The notes under the pieces: generated by a model | Seen by the model: only the letters and a program-made list of their open reading frames with translations | Database searches by the model: none | Told to the model about the DNA's origin: nothing | In this document: positions 1 through 9,020 of the stretch, one piece after another | Layout: every line of letters starts with the position of its first letter | How positions within the stretch are numbered: position 1 is the stretch's first letter | From: an uncultured Dysgonomonas sp. | GTDB taxonomy: Bacteria > Bacteroidota > Bacteroidia > Bacteroidales > Dysgonomonadaceae | Reading direction: 5' to 3' | Assembly (NCBI GenBank): GCA_945273835.1 | Contig: CALYPL010000007.1 | Coordinates: 1 to 64,000, forward strand | Length of the DNA: 64,000 nt | Made by a program: the position numbers and the translations under genes

Positions 1-588
1 ACATTTGGGTAATCGTGCTAAGCAGATATAGCGACCGTGGAGGATTAACCAGTGGTGCGCTTTGCCTAACAAATTTTGAGGAATGTATCTTATCAATACT
101 TTTTCGGTCTCTAAGGGATTTTTAGAGTGATCGGTTAGGCCTATTCTGTTGGACACTCGGAAAACGTGTGTATCGACAGGCATAGCGGGTTTATTGAATG
201 CGACAATAAGCATTACATTAGCTGTTTTACGTCCTACTCCCGGAATTGATTCTAATTCTTCTAATGTTTGGGGTACTTTTCCTCCGAAATCTGTTACAAG
301 CTTACGGGCCATCCCAACAAGGTTCTTGGCTTTATTATTTGGGTATGATATGCTTTTGATGTATTCATAGACATTCTCGGGTGTGGTTACTGCCATTACC
401 TCGGGCGTAGGAAATGCTTCGAATAATGGAGGTGTAACGATGTTAACGCGTTTATCGGTACACTGTGCTGACAAAATAACGGCAATCAACAGATGGAATG
501 GTGTGTCGTAATGTAATTCGGTTTCTGCGATTGGCATATTTTGTTCGAACCAATCTAATACGTGTTTGTATCTTTCTTTTTTTGTCAT
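1..588 (-). CDS. nth: Endonuclease III (DNA glycosylase/AP lyase), 3' end cut by window edge
   Basis: This gene is not in the ORF track because its end lies outside the window. Reading the minus strand from ATG at 588 gives 196 codons without a stop. The product removes oxidised pyrimidines in base-excision repair. Visible family marks are the helix-hairpin-helix IPGVGRKTANV, whose Lys is the catalytic residue, the downstream VDTHVFR with the catalytic Asp, and the start of the C-terminal iron-sulfur loop (C-x6-C in ICLARLPKC). The last two cluster cysteines would lie beyond base 1. It sits just downstream of the ppiD terminator. Family identification is firm; only the last few residues are missing. 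Confidence 0.95.
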   Translation of the reverse strand, partial: MTKKERYKHVLDWFEQNMPIAETELHYDTPFHLLIAVILSAQCTDKRVNIVTPPLFEAFPTPEVMAVTTPENVYEYIKSISYPNNKAKNLVGMARKLVTDFGGKVPQTLEELESIPGVGRKTANVMLIVAFNKPAMPVDTHVFRVSNRIGLTDHSKNPLETEKVLIRYIPQNLLGKAHHWLILHGRYICLARLPKC

Positions 589-596
589 AAGTGTAT

Positions 597-633
597 AAAA
601 AAAAGAATCCCTCACATCGCTATAAGGGATTCT
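597..633 (-). terminator. Rho-independent terminator after the ppiD-like gene
   Basis: A 9-bp inverted repeat AGAATCCCT/AGGGATTCT encloses a 12-base loop and, read on the minus strand, runs into eight U residues. It lies 22 bases after the ppiD-like stop and only 9 bases before the nth start, so nth must either be transcribed from very close by or by readthrough. Confidence 0.8.
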
Positions 634-654
634 GATTTGTTTTATATCTTTTTA

Positions 655-2778
655 TCACCAGAATTTTACCCTATTGTCTTCTACTTTCATTTTTTCTGTT
701 AGGGCTGATAAAGACTGCATCATCATATAAGTTGTGGTCTGAGATAATTTACTTTTTATTTCAGCTGCATTCATTTCTTTTGTATCTACTGTTTTATTTA
801 TGGCATCAAGGACGTAAACTCCATTTTCACCTTTTAATGGTCCGTCAAGTTTGTTCTGTTGCCCAACTTTGGAATATACGTTAAATACAGGCTCAAATCC
901 TATTCCTGAGATGTTATTTGAATCGAATGTAACAAAATGTACTGAATCAACTCGAGTTCCAATTTGTTGAGCATATGCGTCTAATGATGTCAGATTTTTG
1001 GATTTCAGGTCTTCTATCATTTTAGCGGCTTTCTTGTCTTTTATCAATTCTGCCTTTAGGGTTGCTGAAACTTCTGATTCGGGCATATAACCACTCGGGA
1101 TATCTTGTTTTATTACTGCTATGATACGTTTGTCTGACAAATCGAATTTCTTTATCGATCCTACTTTTTCGTTAAATGCCCAATGGATAACCTGACGTGA
1201 GCCTGGAGTTTGTTGTAAATTGGGCTCTGATGGATAAATCATTGCATCTGAAATGAGATTATATCCTTTGTTTTGCGCATCTGCTTCAATTTTGTCAGGC
1301 TTGCCACTTTCTGTTAAGAATTGGTTTAATTCGTTATCTATTGTATTCTGCGTTTTATCGCTGACTAGAACAGGCATATAGATTGATGCTATTTTTACTT
1401 TAGCTACGGGTTTTGTTTTATCATCTATACGAACTAAGCTGAGATTTCCATTTAAAGATAGTTTCAGAATATCGCCTTTGTTTGCGGCAAAGCATTGTTT
1501 ACCGATTCCGAATGTATTCGCCAACATCATTTCATTAACCCAAACTGCTTCTCCTGCATTACTTCCGGGGGCACGTTCTTGTGCAACTGTGGCAAAATCT
1601 TTTCCTGCTTTTATTACATTTAATAAGCTATCAGCAATTTGATTTGTTATTGTTGCGTCAAGATTTTGAGGCAATGGTAAAACTTGAAGTTTGATTGAGT
1701 CTGGTGCAATTGTCTTGTCAAGCAATTTATACATAACGTAAGATTGGTCATCGCGTATAGGTCCGTATATCTCGTTTATAGATGCTGTTTCTGCAAATTT
1801 CTTTGCATCTTGAGGTAGTGCTGATACTGCTACAAACGCATCGATAAATTGACTTGATGAATACTCGTTTACAACTAAAGCGGGATTGTTTGTGGTCAAT
1901 AATTTGTTTTTTGCTGCATCCATTTCTTTGGCTACGGCATCGTAATCTTCTTCACTCGGTATAACATCTCTTATGAAGTATGATATTTTACGCAAGTCTG
2001 TATCTAATTTATAATTGTTCTTGCGAGTTTCATACAACGCTTTGACTTCGCTTTCGGAAACCTGAATGGTTGAATCGGGAATTGTGTTATATCGCTGAAC
2101 GACATATGCGAAATCTGCTACGTTTTTTGTGTCTTCGAATGATTGTTTTACTTCGCTGTTATTTACTAAGATTGTTTTTGCAAGAAGTGCGTTATATTTT
2201 TCTTCTAAACGTTGATATTTCATCATGTTTTCTATGAAAGCCCATACTTTTTTCAATTCGATCAGTTGGCTTTGTACTTGCACATCTTGTACTGATGAAA
2301 TATCTTGTTTTACTTGGGTCAAAAATTGTGTTAACGCATTTTTGTCAAATTGTCCTGTCTGGGGATCGGTGAAGAAACCAACGCTGTATAATACTGGAGA
2401 GATGTTTGTTCCGTAGGCCATATCATCCATTTCTTCTTGAGAAACTGACAAACCTAATTTTTCTGCCTGATCGGCTAACATCATCTCTTTAACCATCTGC
2501 TGATAGACACTTTCTCTTATCTGTGCTTGTATTGGTTCGTCAAGGGAAGTCACATTTCTTCTAAGTTTTTCAAATGTTTCCCATTCTTCTATTCTATCTG
2601 CATATTTTTTGGTCGGCACAACTTCTCCGTCTACTGAAAATGCTTTATCCTTGAATTTGTTATACCAAGCGTTACCTGATGAAAAAAGGTCTGACAATAT
2701 AAATGCTAATAAGGCTAAACCGAGAATACCAATCAGAAGTCCGGCAGCCTTAGTCCTTAATGTTTGTAATACAGCCAT
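655..2778 (-). CDS. ppiD: PpiD/SurA-type peptidyl-prolyl isomerase, membrane-anchored periplasmic chaperone
   Basis: The 707-residue protein has one N-terminal membrane helix (about residues 12-34, AAGLLIGILGLALLAFILSD) followed by a large periplasmic part. The region after the helix matches the SurA N-terminal chaperone fold, and a parvulin-like rotamase segment lies at roughly residues 340-470. This is the usual architecture of PpiD, which helps outer-membrane and secreted proteins fold as they leave the Sec translocon. It is the last gene of a minus-strand group with lptC, an outer-membrane barrel and coaX, and has a terminator directly behind it. Whether the parvulin domain is enzymatically active cannot be judged by eye. 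Confidence 0.85.
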   Translation of the reverse strand: MAVLQTLRTKAAGLLIGILGLALLAFILSDLFSSGNAWYNKFKDKAFSVDGEVVPTKKYADRIEEWETFEKLRRNVTSLDEPIQAQIRESVYQQMVKEMMLADQAEKLGLSVSQEEMDDMAYGTNISPVLYSVGFFTDPQTGQFDKNALTQFLTQVKQDISSVQDVQVQSQLIELKKVWAFIENMMKYQRLEEKYNALLAKTILVNNSEVKQSFEDTKNVADFAYVVQRYNTIPDSTIQVSESEVKALYETRKNNYKLDTDLRKISYFIRDVIPSEEDYDAVAKEMDAAKNKLLTTNNPALVVNEYSSSQFIDAFVAVSALPQDAKKFAETASINEIYGPIRDDQSYVMYKLLDKTIAPDSIKLQVLPLPQNLDATITNQIADSLLNVIKAGKDFATVAQERAPGSNAGEAVWVNEMMLANTFGIGKQCFAANKGDILKLSLNGNLSLVRIDDKTKPVAKVKIASIYMPVLVSDKTQNTIDNELNQFLTESGKPDKIEADAQNKGYNLISDAMIYPSEPNLQQTPGSRQVIHWAFNEKVGSIKKFDLSDKRIIAVIKQDIPSGYMPESEVSATLKAELIKDKKAAKMIEDLKSKNLTSLDAYAQQIGTRVDSVHFVTFDSNNISGIGFEPVFNVYSKVGQQNKLDGPLKGENGVYVLDAINKTVDTKEMNAAEIKSKLSQTTTYMMMQSLSALTEKMKVEDNRVKFW

Positions 2779-2898
2779 TTGACAATTGTTTATTTGTTAT
2801 GATTATATCTATTTCTACTATTTTTCTTTCTTTTTTATTTGATATTCAGCTTGCGAAGATAATAAATTAGAGTTTAAGAACACTTAAAATGAAGCGTA

Positions 2899-3510
2899 TT
2901 ATTCTCCTTTTTTCTGCTTCGCGCTATCCTCATTCTTTTCATCTTCGTTAAGGTAGAGTTCGGGAGCTTTGACATTTTTCATCTTTATTTGGGTCATTTG
3001 CTGATTCGACTCAAAATCGTCCGCAATGATTGTAGCCTCATTCGGGCTTTTTATAGTAACAGGTTTATTGGAGTAAATACGCTGTTTTTGTTGATCCCAA
3101 AAGATTTCTTCACTCTCAAAGGTTTTGTTCTGAAAATTCCGGATAAACACATTTCCGCGCATCTTCCATAAATTATCACTTATATATCTCCAAACAGTAT
3201 CAGCCCGAAGTGTAACTACTGTATTAAAAAGGGAATCATATTGTTCAAGGTATAATTTGTCTGGAAAAAGCCAAAATGGTTCGCTTGCTTCATCAAACAT
3301 TTTCCATGTTTTTGTGATGACTTTGTATTTAACCATCCCTGAGTCTGAAATCAGCATGGTTACACTATCTGTATTTATGATCGGTATTGTTTCTTTATCA
3401 AATACAAACGTCACTTGATCTTTTGTTTCATTCCGACATGATATAAATAATAATATCATGAATAAAGATAGAACGACCGACCATGATCTATTCATATTGA
3501 AAAATTTCAT
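2899..3510 (-). CDS. lptC: LPS export periplasmic protein LptC, lipoprotein-like
   Basis: The 203-residue protein begins with a hydrophobic signal ending LLFISC, which looks like a lipobox, so it may be lipid-anchored rather than held by a helix as in E. coli. The rest is a single OstA/LptC-like beta domain (for example WRYISDNLWKMRGNVFIRNF and IYSNKPVTIKSPNEATIIADD). LptC hands lipopolysaccharide from the LptB2FG ABC transporter to LptA. The tail is charged (EDEKNEDSAKQKKGE). It stands between the outer-membrane barrel gene and ppiD, an arrangement I recall from other Bacteroidales. Confidence 0.85.
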   Translation of the reverse strand: MKFFNMNRSWSVVLSLFMILLFISCRNETKDQVTFVFDKETIPIINTDSVTMLISDSGMVKYKVITKTWKMFDEASEPFWLFPDKLYLEQYDSLFNTVVTLRADTVWRYISDNLWKMRGNVFIRNFQNKTFESEEIFWDQQKQRIYSNKPVTIKSPNEATIIADDFESNQQMTQIKMKNVKAPELYLNEDEKNEDSAKQKKGE

Positions 3511-3568
3511 TGTGGATTTAGATCGAAAGAATTTTCATAATAAACGGATAGTAATTAATACTGAATGT

Positions 3569-4870
3569 CTAATTTAGTTTCCGTTTTCTGAACCAAAGTT
3601 CATTAATATTCATATTTAACGATATTCCGAAGTATTCCTCTTTAATCATTCCTTTTACTTCCGGATTGATACGTTGATATTCAAGGTTAATATTTATGTA
3701 TGAAACACGCCCTGTCCGATAAAACGATTCGATGAAAGGTAATCCTAAACCAACTGTCACACCATATTCGTTATATCCTTTGGATTGATCGTTGTATTTA
3801 TAATTTAAATAAGAATTACTATAATTGAAACCTGCTCTGTAACGGATCAGTTTAAAATAGTTACGTTCGTATTGTCCATAACGATACTCTGCACCAAAGC
3901 CGAATTTCCATCTGTCGTTAAAACGTTTATCGTCTTCCATTGCGTCGCTCATTAAAGATGTGTATTTTACACTACTCCATTTCTGAAAAGTAACGTCAGC
4001 CCCCAAGGTAAGTTTTTCTCCACGAAGATATGTAAATCCCAAACCGTATGTATCCGGAAAACCTGCATCTATTTTTTTATCTTTTGTGCTGTTATGTTGA
4101 GTCTGGTTATTTTGCCCAAATTCGTAATAATCTTTAGTGACTGAACCTTTATTATTATTACGCGGCGAATACATAGCTCCTATCACAAAGCGATTATTTT
4201 CAGAGGGTTTAAATTCATATTGCGCACCTATATCTAACTTCATTGTACTGATTGAAAGCGTCGTCCTTTGTCTGCTTGAGTTAATGGCGACATCGTCGAA
4301 CTTCAAATTCTTATCATGCTTAGGTTTGCCATACAAGTAGGAAATATTCGCTCCTACTGATAAGCCTTTAAGTGGTGTCAGATATCCGATACCTCCGTAA
4401 ACCTGAGTCAGCCCCCCTGAGCCGTTATAATAAGATGTATATCCTACCCCTTCTTTGGTTTCTTTGTTATCATAGCGATACCCAACTGTGGAATAAGGGA
4501 GCAGACCGAAACTCACTCCTAAACGTTTTGTTACAGGCAAGAGCATCGTTACATAATTTAAGCCCCCGTCGTTCTCAGAAAATGAGCCTACGTTGTCGCT
4601 TAGCTTGGATTTTCGCCAATCAACTCCTATATCAAACAAAAATGTCAACGAATCGACAGCGGAGTATGATGCCGGGTTCAGAGTATTGGCTCCCAAATTG
4701 TTTCTTAAGCCGTAACCGATACCGCCCATACCTTTTGACGGACCTGAAACCTGATCTCTCAACACGCCATAGCCATATCTGCTGTATGGTGAGGTATTTT
4801 GTGCCGCAAGGGGTAATACTATACAAGCCATTAAGGCTAATAAAAGGATATTCTTATTAATTTTTGACAT
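3569..4870 (-). CDS. Outer-membrane beta-barrel protein (FadL/OMPP1-like)
   Basis: The 433-residue protein has a cleavable signal peptide (MSKINKNILLLALMACIVLPLAAQ) and then alternating aromatic/polar strands typical of a beta-barrel. The first mature residues NTSPYSRYGYGVL and the glycine-rich GMGGIGYGLRNN are characteristic of the FadL-like family common in Bacteroidetes. It ends with WFRKRKLN rather than an aromatic residue. Its start overlaps the coaX end by 14 bases, indicating translational coupling. The substrate is unknown; FadL relatives pass hydrophobic compounds, but that is only family inference. Confidence 0.75.
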   Translation of the reverse strand: MSKINKNILLLALMACIVLPLAAQNTSPYSRYGYGVLRDQVSGPSKGMGGIGYGLRNNLGANTLNPASYSAVDSLTFLFDIGVDWRKSKLSDNVGSFSENDGGLNYVTMLLPVTKRLGVSFGLLPYSTVGYRYDNKETKEGVGYTSYYNGSGGLTQVYGGIGYLTPLKGLSVGANISYLYGKPKHDKNLKFDDVAINSSRQRTTLSISTMKLDIGAQYEFKPSENNRFVIGAMYSPRNNNKGSVTKDYYEFGQNNQTQHNSTKDKKIDAGFPDTYGLGFTYLRGEKLTLGADVTFQKWSSVKYTSLMSDAMEDDKRFNDRWKFGFGAEYRYGQYERNYFKLIRYRAGFNYSNSYLNYKYNDQSKGYNEYGVTVGLGLPFIESFYRTGRVSYININLEYQRINPEVKGMIKEEYFGISLNMNINELWFRKRKLN

Positions 4871-5585
4871 TATAGTTTAATATTCGGTTTAAACCCTTCA
4901 ATACTAAATTAATATCGACGTGCACATCTGTTCCTAACTGTGACTCGATATAGCGTGTGTGTCCTCCCGTAAGTATAATTTTAATATCGGGATAGGTTTT
5001 CGTTAGAGATGTAATATATGATCTGATTTCGTTTATAACGCCATGTATTACACCTGCTCTTATAGCTGTTTCGGTATTATATCCCATATCGGGTAAATCA
5101 CCATAACGATCTATTATAGGCAATTTATCTGTAAATTGATGTAATGCCTTGAAGCGCATGCTTATTCCCGGCGAAATATTACCTCCTAAATAATTGGCTT
5201 GTGCATCTACAAGTTCGTATGTTATGGCTGTTCCGGCATCAATAACTAAAACGTTATTACCTTTATACATATAACTTGCTTCGACTGCTGCCGCCAAACG
5301 ATCTTGACCCAATGTGGAAGGCGTTTTATATGCATTCTTAATCGGCGAGTTAAGTGTTTCATCAATTATCAGAAAGGTCTTAATATTCGACTGAAGATAA
5401 GAAACTACTTCCGGCGATGATTCAATTACTGAACAGAAGGCACAGCAATCTACTTTATGGGTACTTAGTAATGATGCACAAACAGAAACATTGAAAACTT
5501 CGTAAAGAAAGGTTTCAACAAGCACATCACCATTGAAGATAGCAACCTTAGTTACTGTATTGCCTTGATCTATTATTAAATTCAC
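4857..5585 (-). CDS. coaX: Type III pantothenate kinase
   Basis: CoaX phosphorylates pantothenate in the first step of coenzyme A synthesis. The 242-residue protein carries the family motifs in order: DQGNTVTK at the N-terminus (phosphate binding), DAGTAITYELVD near residue 120, GGNISPGISMRFKAL, and LTGGHTRYI near the end. Length fits the family. It is the first gene of the coaX-barrel-lptC-ppiD group. A weak -7-like box (CAAAGTAA on the plus strand, one mismatch) occurs about 25 bases upstream. Confidence 0.93.
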   Translation of the reverse strand: MNLIIDQGNTVTKVAIFNGDVLVETFLYEVFNVSVCASLLSTHKVDCCAFCSVIESSPEVVSYLQSNIKTFLIIDETLNSPIKNAYKTPSTLGQDRLAAAVEASYMYKGNNVLVIDAGTAITYELVDAQANYLGGNISPGISMRFKALHQFTDKLPIIDRYGDLPDMGYNTETAIRAGVIHGVINEIRSYITSLTKTYPDIKIILTGGHTRYIESQLGTDVHVDINLVLKGLNRILNYNVKN

Positions 5586-5820
5586 AAAAAAAACGAATCA
5601 AATTTGTGCAAAGTAAATTAAAAAAAATAAGTAAAGCGAGTATTTGCCTAAAATGTCGTATTTTTTTTACCTTAAAAAGTAATAATAAACTTCTTACAGA
5701 TGCTCGGTTGTTATGAATCTGATAATCGGGTTTGTGAAAGCACAATGAATATTTGAAACTAAACTTCGATTTTTACAAATGTTTCAGACTAATATTAATC
5801 TTAGATCTATTAATTTTAAA

Positions 5821-5828
5821 TAACTTCG
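5821..5828 (+). promoter_or_regulatory. Possible -7 promoter box for the exosortase-like gene
   Basis: TAACTTCG differs by one base from the Bacteroidetes -7 consensus TAnnTTTG. It lies about 22 bases before the ATG at 5851, where a short leader would be expected. No good -33 TTTG was found at 19 bases spacing, so confidence is low. Confidence 0.35.
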
Positions 5829-5850
5829 TAAATTGATAAATACATCAGGG

Positions 5851-6558
5851 ATGAGCAAATCTAAACTATATAAAATTAATCAGCGATTGGATGTTTTAGG
5901 TTCAATCAAAGATATAAGTTGGTTTCTGATACTCTTCCTGTTTTTCGAGTTTATCTGGAAAGTCTGTGTGCATCAAGGTGAAGATGAAAGTATACTGATC
6001 GTATTAGGCAAAGACATGACTTCATGGGCTTATCCGCTCAGTAGATTTACGGCTAAAACGGTTTATTGGGTTATACACGATCTGTTCGGATACTCAGATT
6101 TCCAAGTTGATGGAATACTTCTTTATTTTAAAGACTCTTTATTTAAAACAAATATTGTTTGGGGATGTGTGGGAGTTAAACAATTGCTGATGTTTACGTT
6201 CATCATCTTATTTTATTTCGGCCCCCTTAAAAAGAAAATCTGGTTTATCCCTTTGTTTATTTTAGTTTTGATACTGATTAATATTTTACGGATCACCATT
6301 ATTTGCTTCATCACTAAAAATCCATTTCCGGAGTGGTTTATTGGGGTAAATACTTGGTACAATAATCGGATTTGGATAAACAATAAAGAAACTTTTAACT
6401 TATTTTATCAAGATTGGTTCAATGTATTTCATCATGACATTTTCACTTGGATCTATTATGACGGGATTTTATTTCTGATCTGGCTTTTCTGGGAAGAACG
6501 CTTTAATAAACCATATCAGAAGTTGAAAAATAAAATTAAATCTGATTCTCAAGCTTAA
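5851..6558 (+). CDS. Exosortase/archaeosortase-family membrane transpeptidase
   Basis: This 235-residue polytopic membrane protein shows the conserved trio of exosortases: a Cys in WGCVGVKQ (C106), an Arg after a helix in INILRIT (R147), and a His in FHHDIFTW (H194 or H195), each at a membrane boundary. Exosortases cut proteins at a C-terminal motif next to a membrane helix and probably attach them to a carrier. I moved the start from the TTG at 5833 to ATG 5851 because a -7-like box lies at 5821-5828. It has no extra EpsI-like domain. Its 3' end overlaps that of a GT2 glycosyltransferase by 4 bases. The subfamily cannot be assigned by eye; a possible substrate is at 19032. Confidence 0.8.
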   Translation: MSKSKLYKINQRLDVLGSIKDISWFLILFLFFEFIWKVCVHQGEDESILIVLGKDMTSWAYPLSRFTAKTVYWVIHDLFGYSDFQVDGILLYFKDSLFKTNIVWGCVGVKQLLMFTFIILFYFGPLKKKIWFIPLFILVLILINILRITIICFITKNPFPEWFIGVNTWYNNRIWINNKETFNLFYQDWFNVFHHDIFTWIYYDGILFLIWLFWEERFNKPYQKLKNKIKSDSQA

Positions 6559-7736
6559 TTCTTATTCTTTTTAAGAAAGCGTTTAAAATTCATACGATCA
6601 TACATTTGAGTTATATCAAGTAATGGCAGTGAAAATATAAACCGACCAGCTTTGAAGTATTTCGCTGAATTATTTAAAACTATCAATTGTTTTAGGTATC
6701 GCACCAGAAACAAAATAATACTTGAGCCAAGCATTATTAAATCGGCTGAAAAAGCTGAATAAATTATTGAAACGACAAACAGTATGTAAAACAAGCAACG
6801 TGTTGTATATTCAGCTGAAAAAGATTTTGCGCTAAATCCTTCAAAATACTTATTTAACAACAATCCACTGCGTTTTAATTGCTTCCATAAAGACTTGCTA
6901 TATAAATCTGTCTCAATAAAAGATGCTTGTGACAAGGCAACAGATGTATTAGTTCCATTCATTATTCTGTTGATAAACAAATCTTCTCCGTTTGCAATAT
7001 TTAGTAACGATGAAAATCCTTTATGAGCCATGAATAACTCTTTACGAAAAGCAACATTTCTAAAAACTCCGGTATAAGGTTTATTTTTTAATGCCATAGA
7101 AAGATATTGCAAACTATACAATAAATTCCTAAAGCGCGCTCCTCTGTTAAATAGTTTATGCCTGTCTGTTTTGTAGTATGAATAACCAAGCACAACTTCG
7201 GTGCTTTCATTCATTTCAGCCATCATGGATGAAATCCAATTGCTGGATATAGGCTTGCAATAGGGATCTGTAAAAAGCAGAATATCACCAGTAGTTGCTT
7301 TAATACCTAAAGTCAGCGTTAATTTACGTCGAGCAAAATTCTTATCCGGTGATATAGGTAAATAAGTACTATATAAATGTGGATATTTGAGTTTGAGGGA
7401 TTGGAGCAAAATATCACTCTCATCGGTTGATCCGTCGTTAACAACTATTACTTCAAAATTTGGATAGTCTTGCTCAAGCACCAAGGGTAAGTTTTGTGAT
7501 AGATACTCGGATTCGTTTTCTGACACGATAATAACGGAAACCTTCGGGCAATCAGATGGTGTTGCCAGATTCTTGTTTTCGGAGTTTCGTCTATTTGCTT
7601 CTTTTAATGGTTTCTGATAATATGAAATGTAGTAATATAACTGGATAATTAAGCATATAAAAAGCGTGCTTAACAAAATAATATCAATAATATCAAAATT
7701 AATTGAATGCTGAATTTGTTGAATTACTTTTTCCAT
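6555..7736 (-). CDS. Membrane-anchored GT2 family glycosyltransferase
   Basis: The 393-residue protein has an N-terminal membrane helix (about residues 16-38), a GT-A catalytic domain, and two to three C-terminal helices. The GT2 signature KVSVIIVSENESEYL, then VIVVNDGSTDES, is clear. The metal-binding DxD position reads FTDPYC. A QxxRW-like motif is not obvious. Such enzymes transfer a sugar to a lipid or polymer at the inner membrane; the acceptor is unknown. It has no same-strand partner: lysA upstream ends with its own terminator, and the exosortase-like gene converges on it. That neighbourhood suggests, without proof, a link to glycan or lipid anchoring of sorted proteins. Confidence 0.85.
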   Translation of the reverse strand: MEKVIQQIQHSINFDIIDIILLSTLFICLIIQLYYYISYYQKPLKEANRRNSENKNLATPSDCPKVSVIIVSENESEYLSQNLPLVLEQDYPNFEVIVVNDGSTDESDILLQSLKLKYPHLYSTYLPISPDKNFARRKLTLTLGIKATTGDILLFTDPYCKPISSNWISSMMAEMNESTEVVLGYSYYKTDRHKLFNRGARFRNLLYSLQYLSMALKNKPYTGVFRNVAFRKELFMAHKGFSSLLNIANGEDLFINRIMNGTNTSVALSQASFIETDLYSKSLWKQLKRSGLLLNKYFEGFSAKSFSAEYTTRCLFYILFVVSIIYSAFSADLIMLGSSIILFLVRYLKQLIVLNNSAKYFKAGRFIFSLPLLDITQMYDRMNFKRFLKKNKN

Positions 7737-7770
7737 AATATAATCTGCCTTTTTAATCCGTTAAACAAGA

Positions 7771-7805
7771 AAAAGAGCCATAAACATAACCGTACTATGG
7801 CTCTT
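7771..7805 (-). terminator. Terminator after lysA
   Basis: Inverted repeat AAGAGCCATA/TATGGCTCTT (10 bp) encloses a 13-base loop and is followed by a U-rich run on the minus strand. It separates the lysC-lysA unit from the glycosyltransferase gene. Confidence 0.8.
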
Positions 7806-7832
7806 GTATCTATTTAATATAAATGTAGTTTT

Positions 7833-9020
7833 TTAAATTTTATCTGAAAAATAGACTTTTGGTAATTCGCGACAATTATACTGCGAAGCCATAATCTCGC
7901 CATATGCTCCTGCTGTACGCAAAGCCAACAAATCACCACGCTGTGTTTTATTTAGAGTATAATCTTTAGCAAATACATCCGACGACTCGCAAATTGGACC
8001 AACCACGTCATATTTTTCTTCAGGTAATTCGGATGAAATATTTTCAATTTTATGATATGCCTGATATAAAGCCGGACGGATAAGATCTGTCATACCTGCA
8101 TCAACGATAGCAAACTTCTTGGTTTCACCTTCTTTAACGTAGGTAACTTTTGAGATCAAAGAACCGCACTGCGCCACTATTGATCTACCAAGTTCAAAGT
8201 GCAATAATTGTCCTTCGCTCAGTTTTAAATTTTTGTGATATATCTCAAAAAAGTGTTTGAAGTCAGAGATCGGGTGACCATTCGGGTCAGCATAGTCTAC
8301 CCCTAAGCCCCCGCCAACATTTACATGTTCAAGTTTGATACCTCTATCTTCGAACCAACCTAATATCTCATTAACTTTAATACACAATCTTTCAAACACT
8401 TCCAGTTCTTCTATTTGTGAACCTATATGAAAATGAATTCCAATCAGTTTCACATTTTTCAGATATGATAATTTATTTAGTGTTTCGGCAAGTTGTGATA
8501 TAGCAAAACCAAATTTATTCTCATTTAAACCTGTTGTTATGTATTCATGGGTATGAGCATCTACATTCGGATTAATCCGTAGTGCGATCTGGGCTTGTTT
8601 TCCCTTTTTAGCTGCTAAAGAATTGATTATTTCTAATTCGGGTAAAGATTCTACATTGAAGCAGAAAATGTTAAGATCCAGAGCCAAATTTATTTCTTTA
8701 TCGGTCTTACCAACACCTGCAAGAACAATTTTAGAAGCCGGAAAGCCAGCGTTTACAGCAGCTTTCACTTCATTACCGCTCACACAATCAGCACCAAAAC
8801 CTTCGGCTGCAAGAAATTCTAATATTCGCTTATTAGCATTTGCTTTAACAGCATAGTGTTCTATGTAGCCATAATTTTTGATCTCATTTTTTACAGCTTT
8901 GACTGTTTTTTTTAAAACATCCATGTCATAGTAGTAAAAAGGAGTATCAAGTTTTTTTATTTTTTCTATCGGAAAACATCCTTTGTCTTTCGCTTCGGAC
9001 AACGTGGGGTTATTATTCAT
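7833..9020 (-). CDS. lysA: Diaminopimelate decarboxylase
   Basis: LysA converts meso-diaminopimelate to L-lysine using PLP. The 395-residue protein has the PLP-lysine motif EHYAVKAN, the sheet motif HFHIGSQ, the glycine loop NVGGGLGVDY that holds phosphate, and the C-terminal substrate motif GPICESSD, with GAYG near the end. The length is normal for the alanine-racemase-fold decarboxylases. Its start overlaps the lysC end by 8 bases, so the two lysine genes are translationally coupled. Confidence 0.95.
   Translation of the reverse strand: MNNNPTLSEAKDKGCFPIEKIKKLDTPFYYYDMDVLKKTVKAVKNEIKNYGYIEHYAVKANANKRILEFLAAEGFGADCVSGNEVKAAVNAGFPASKIVLAGVGKTDKEINLALDLNIFCFNVESLPELEIINSLAAKKGKQAQIALRINPNVDAHTHEYITTGLNENKFGFAISQLAETLNKLSYLKNVKLIGIHFHIGSQIEELEVFERLCIKVNEILGWFEDRGIKLEHVNVGGGLGVDYADPNGHPISDFKHFFEIYHKNLKLSEGQLLHFELGRSIVAQCGSLISKVTYVKEGETKKFAIVDAGMTDLIRPALYQAYHKIENISSELPEEKYDVVGPICESSDVFAKDYTLNKTQRGDLLALRTAGAYGEIMASQYNCRELPKVYFSDKI

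Noticed and set aside
149-370. 73-residue plus-strand ORF at the left edge
   Set aside because: Antisense to the truncated nth gene, whose catalytic motifs are on the minus strand.
4372-4860. 162-residue plus-strand ORF opposite the outer-membrane barrel gene
   Set aside because: It is fully antisense to a well-supported signal-peptide barrel protein, has no domain, and lacks any promoter or sensible neighbour.
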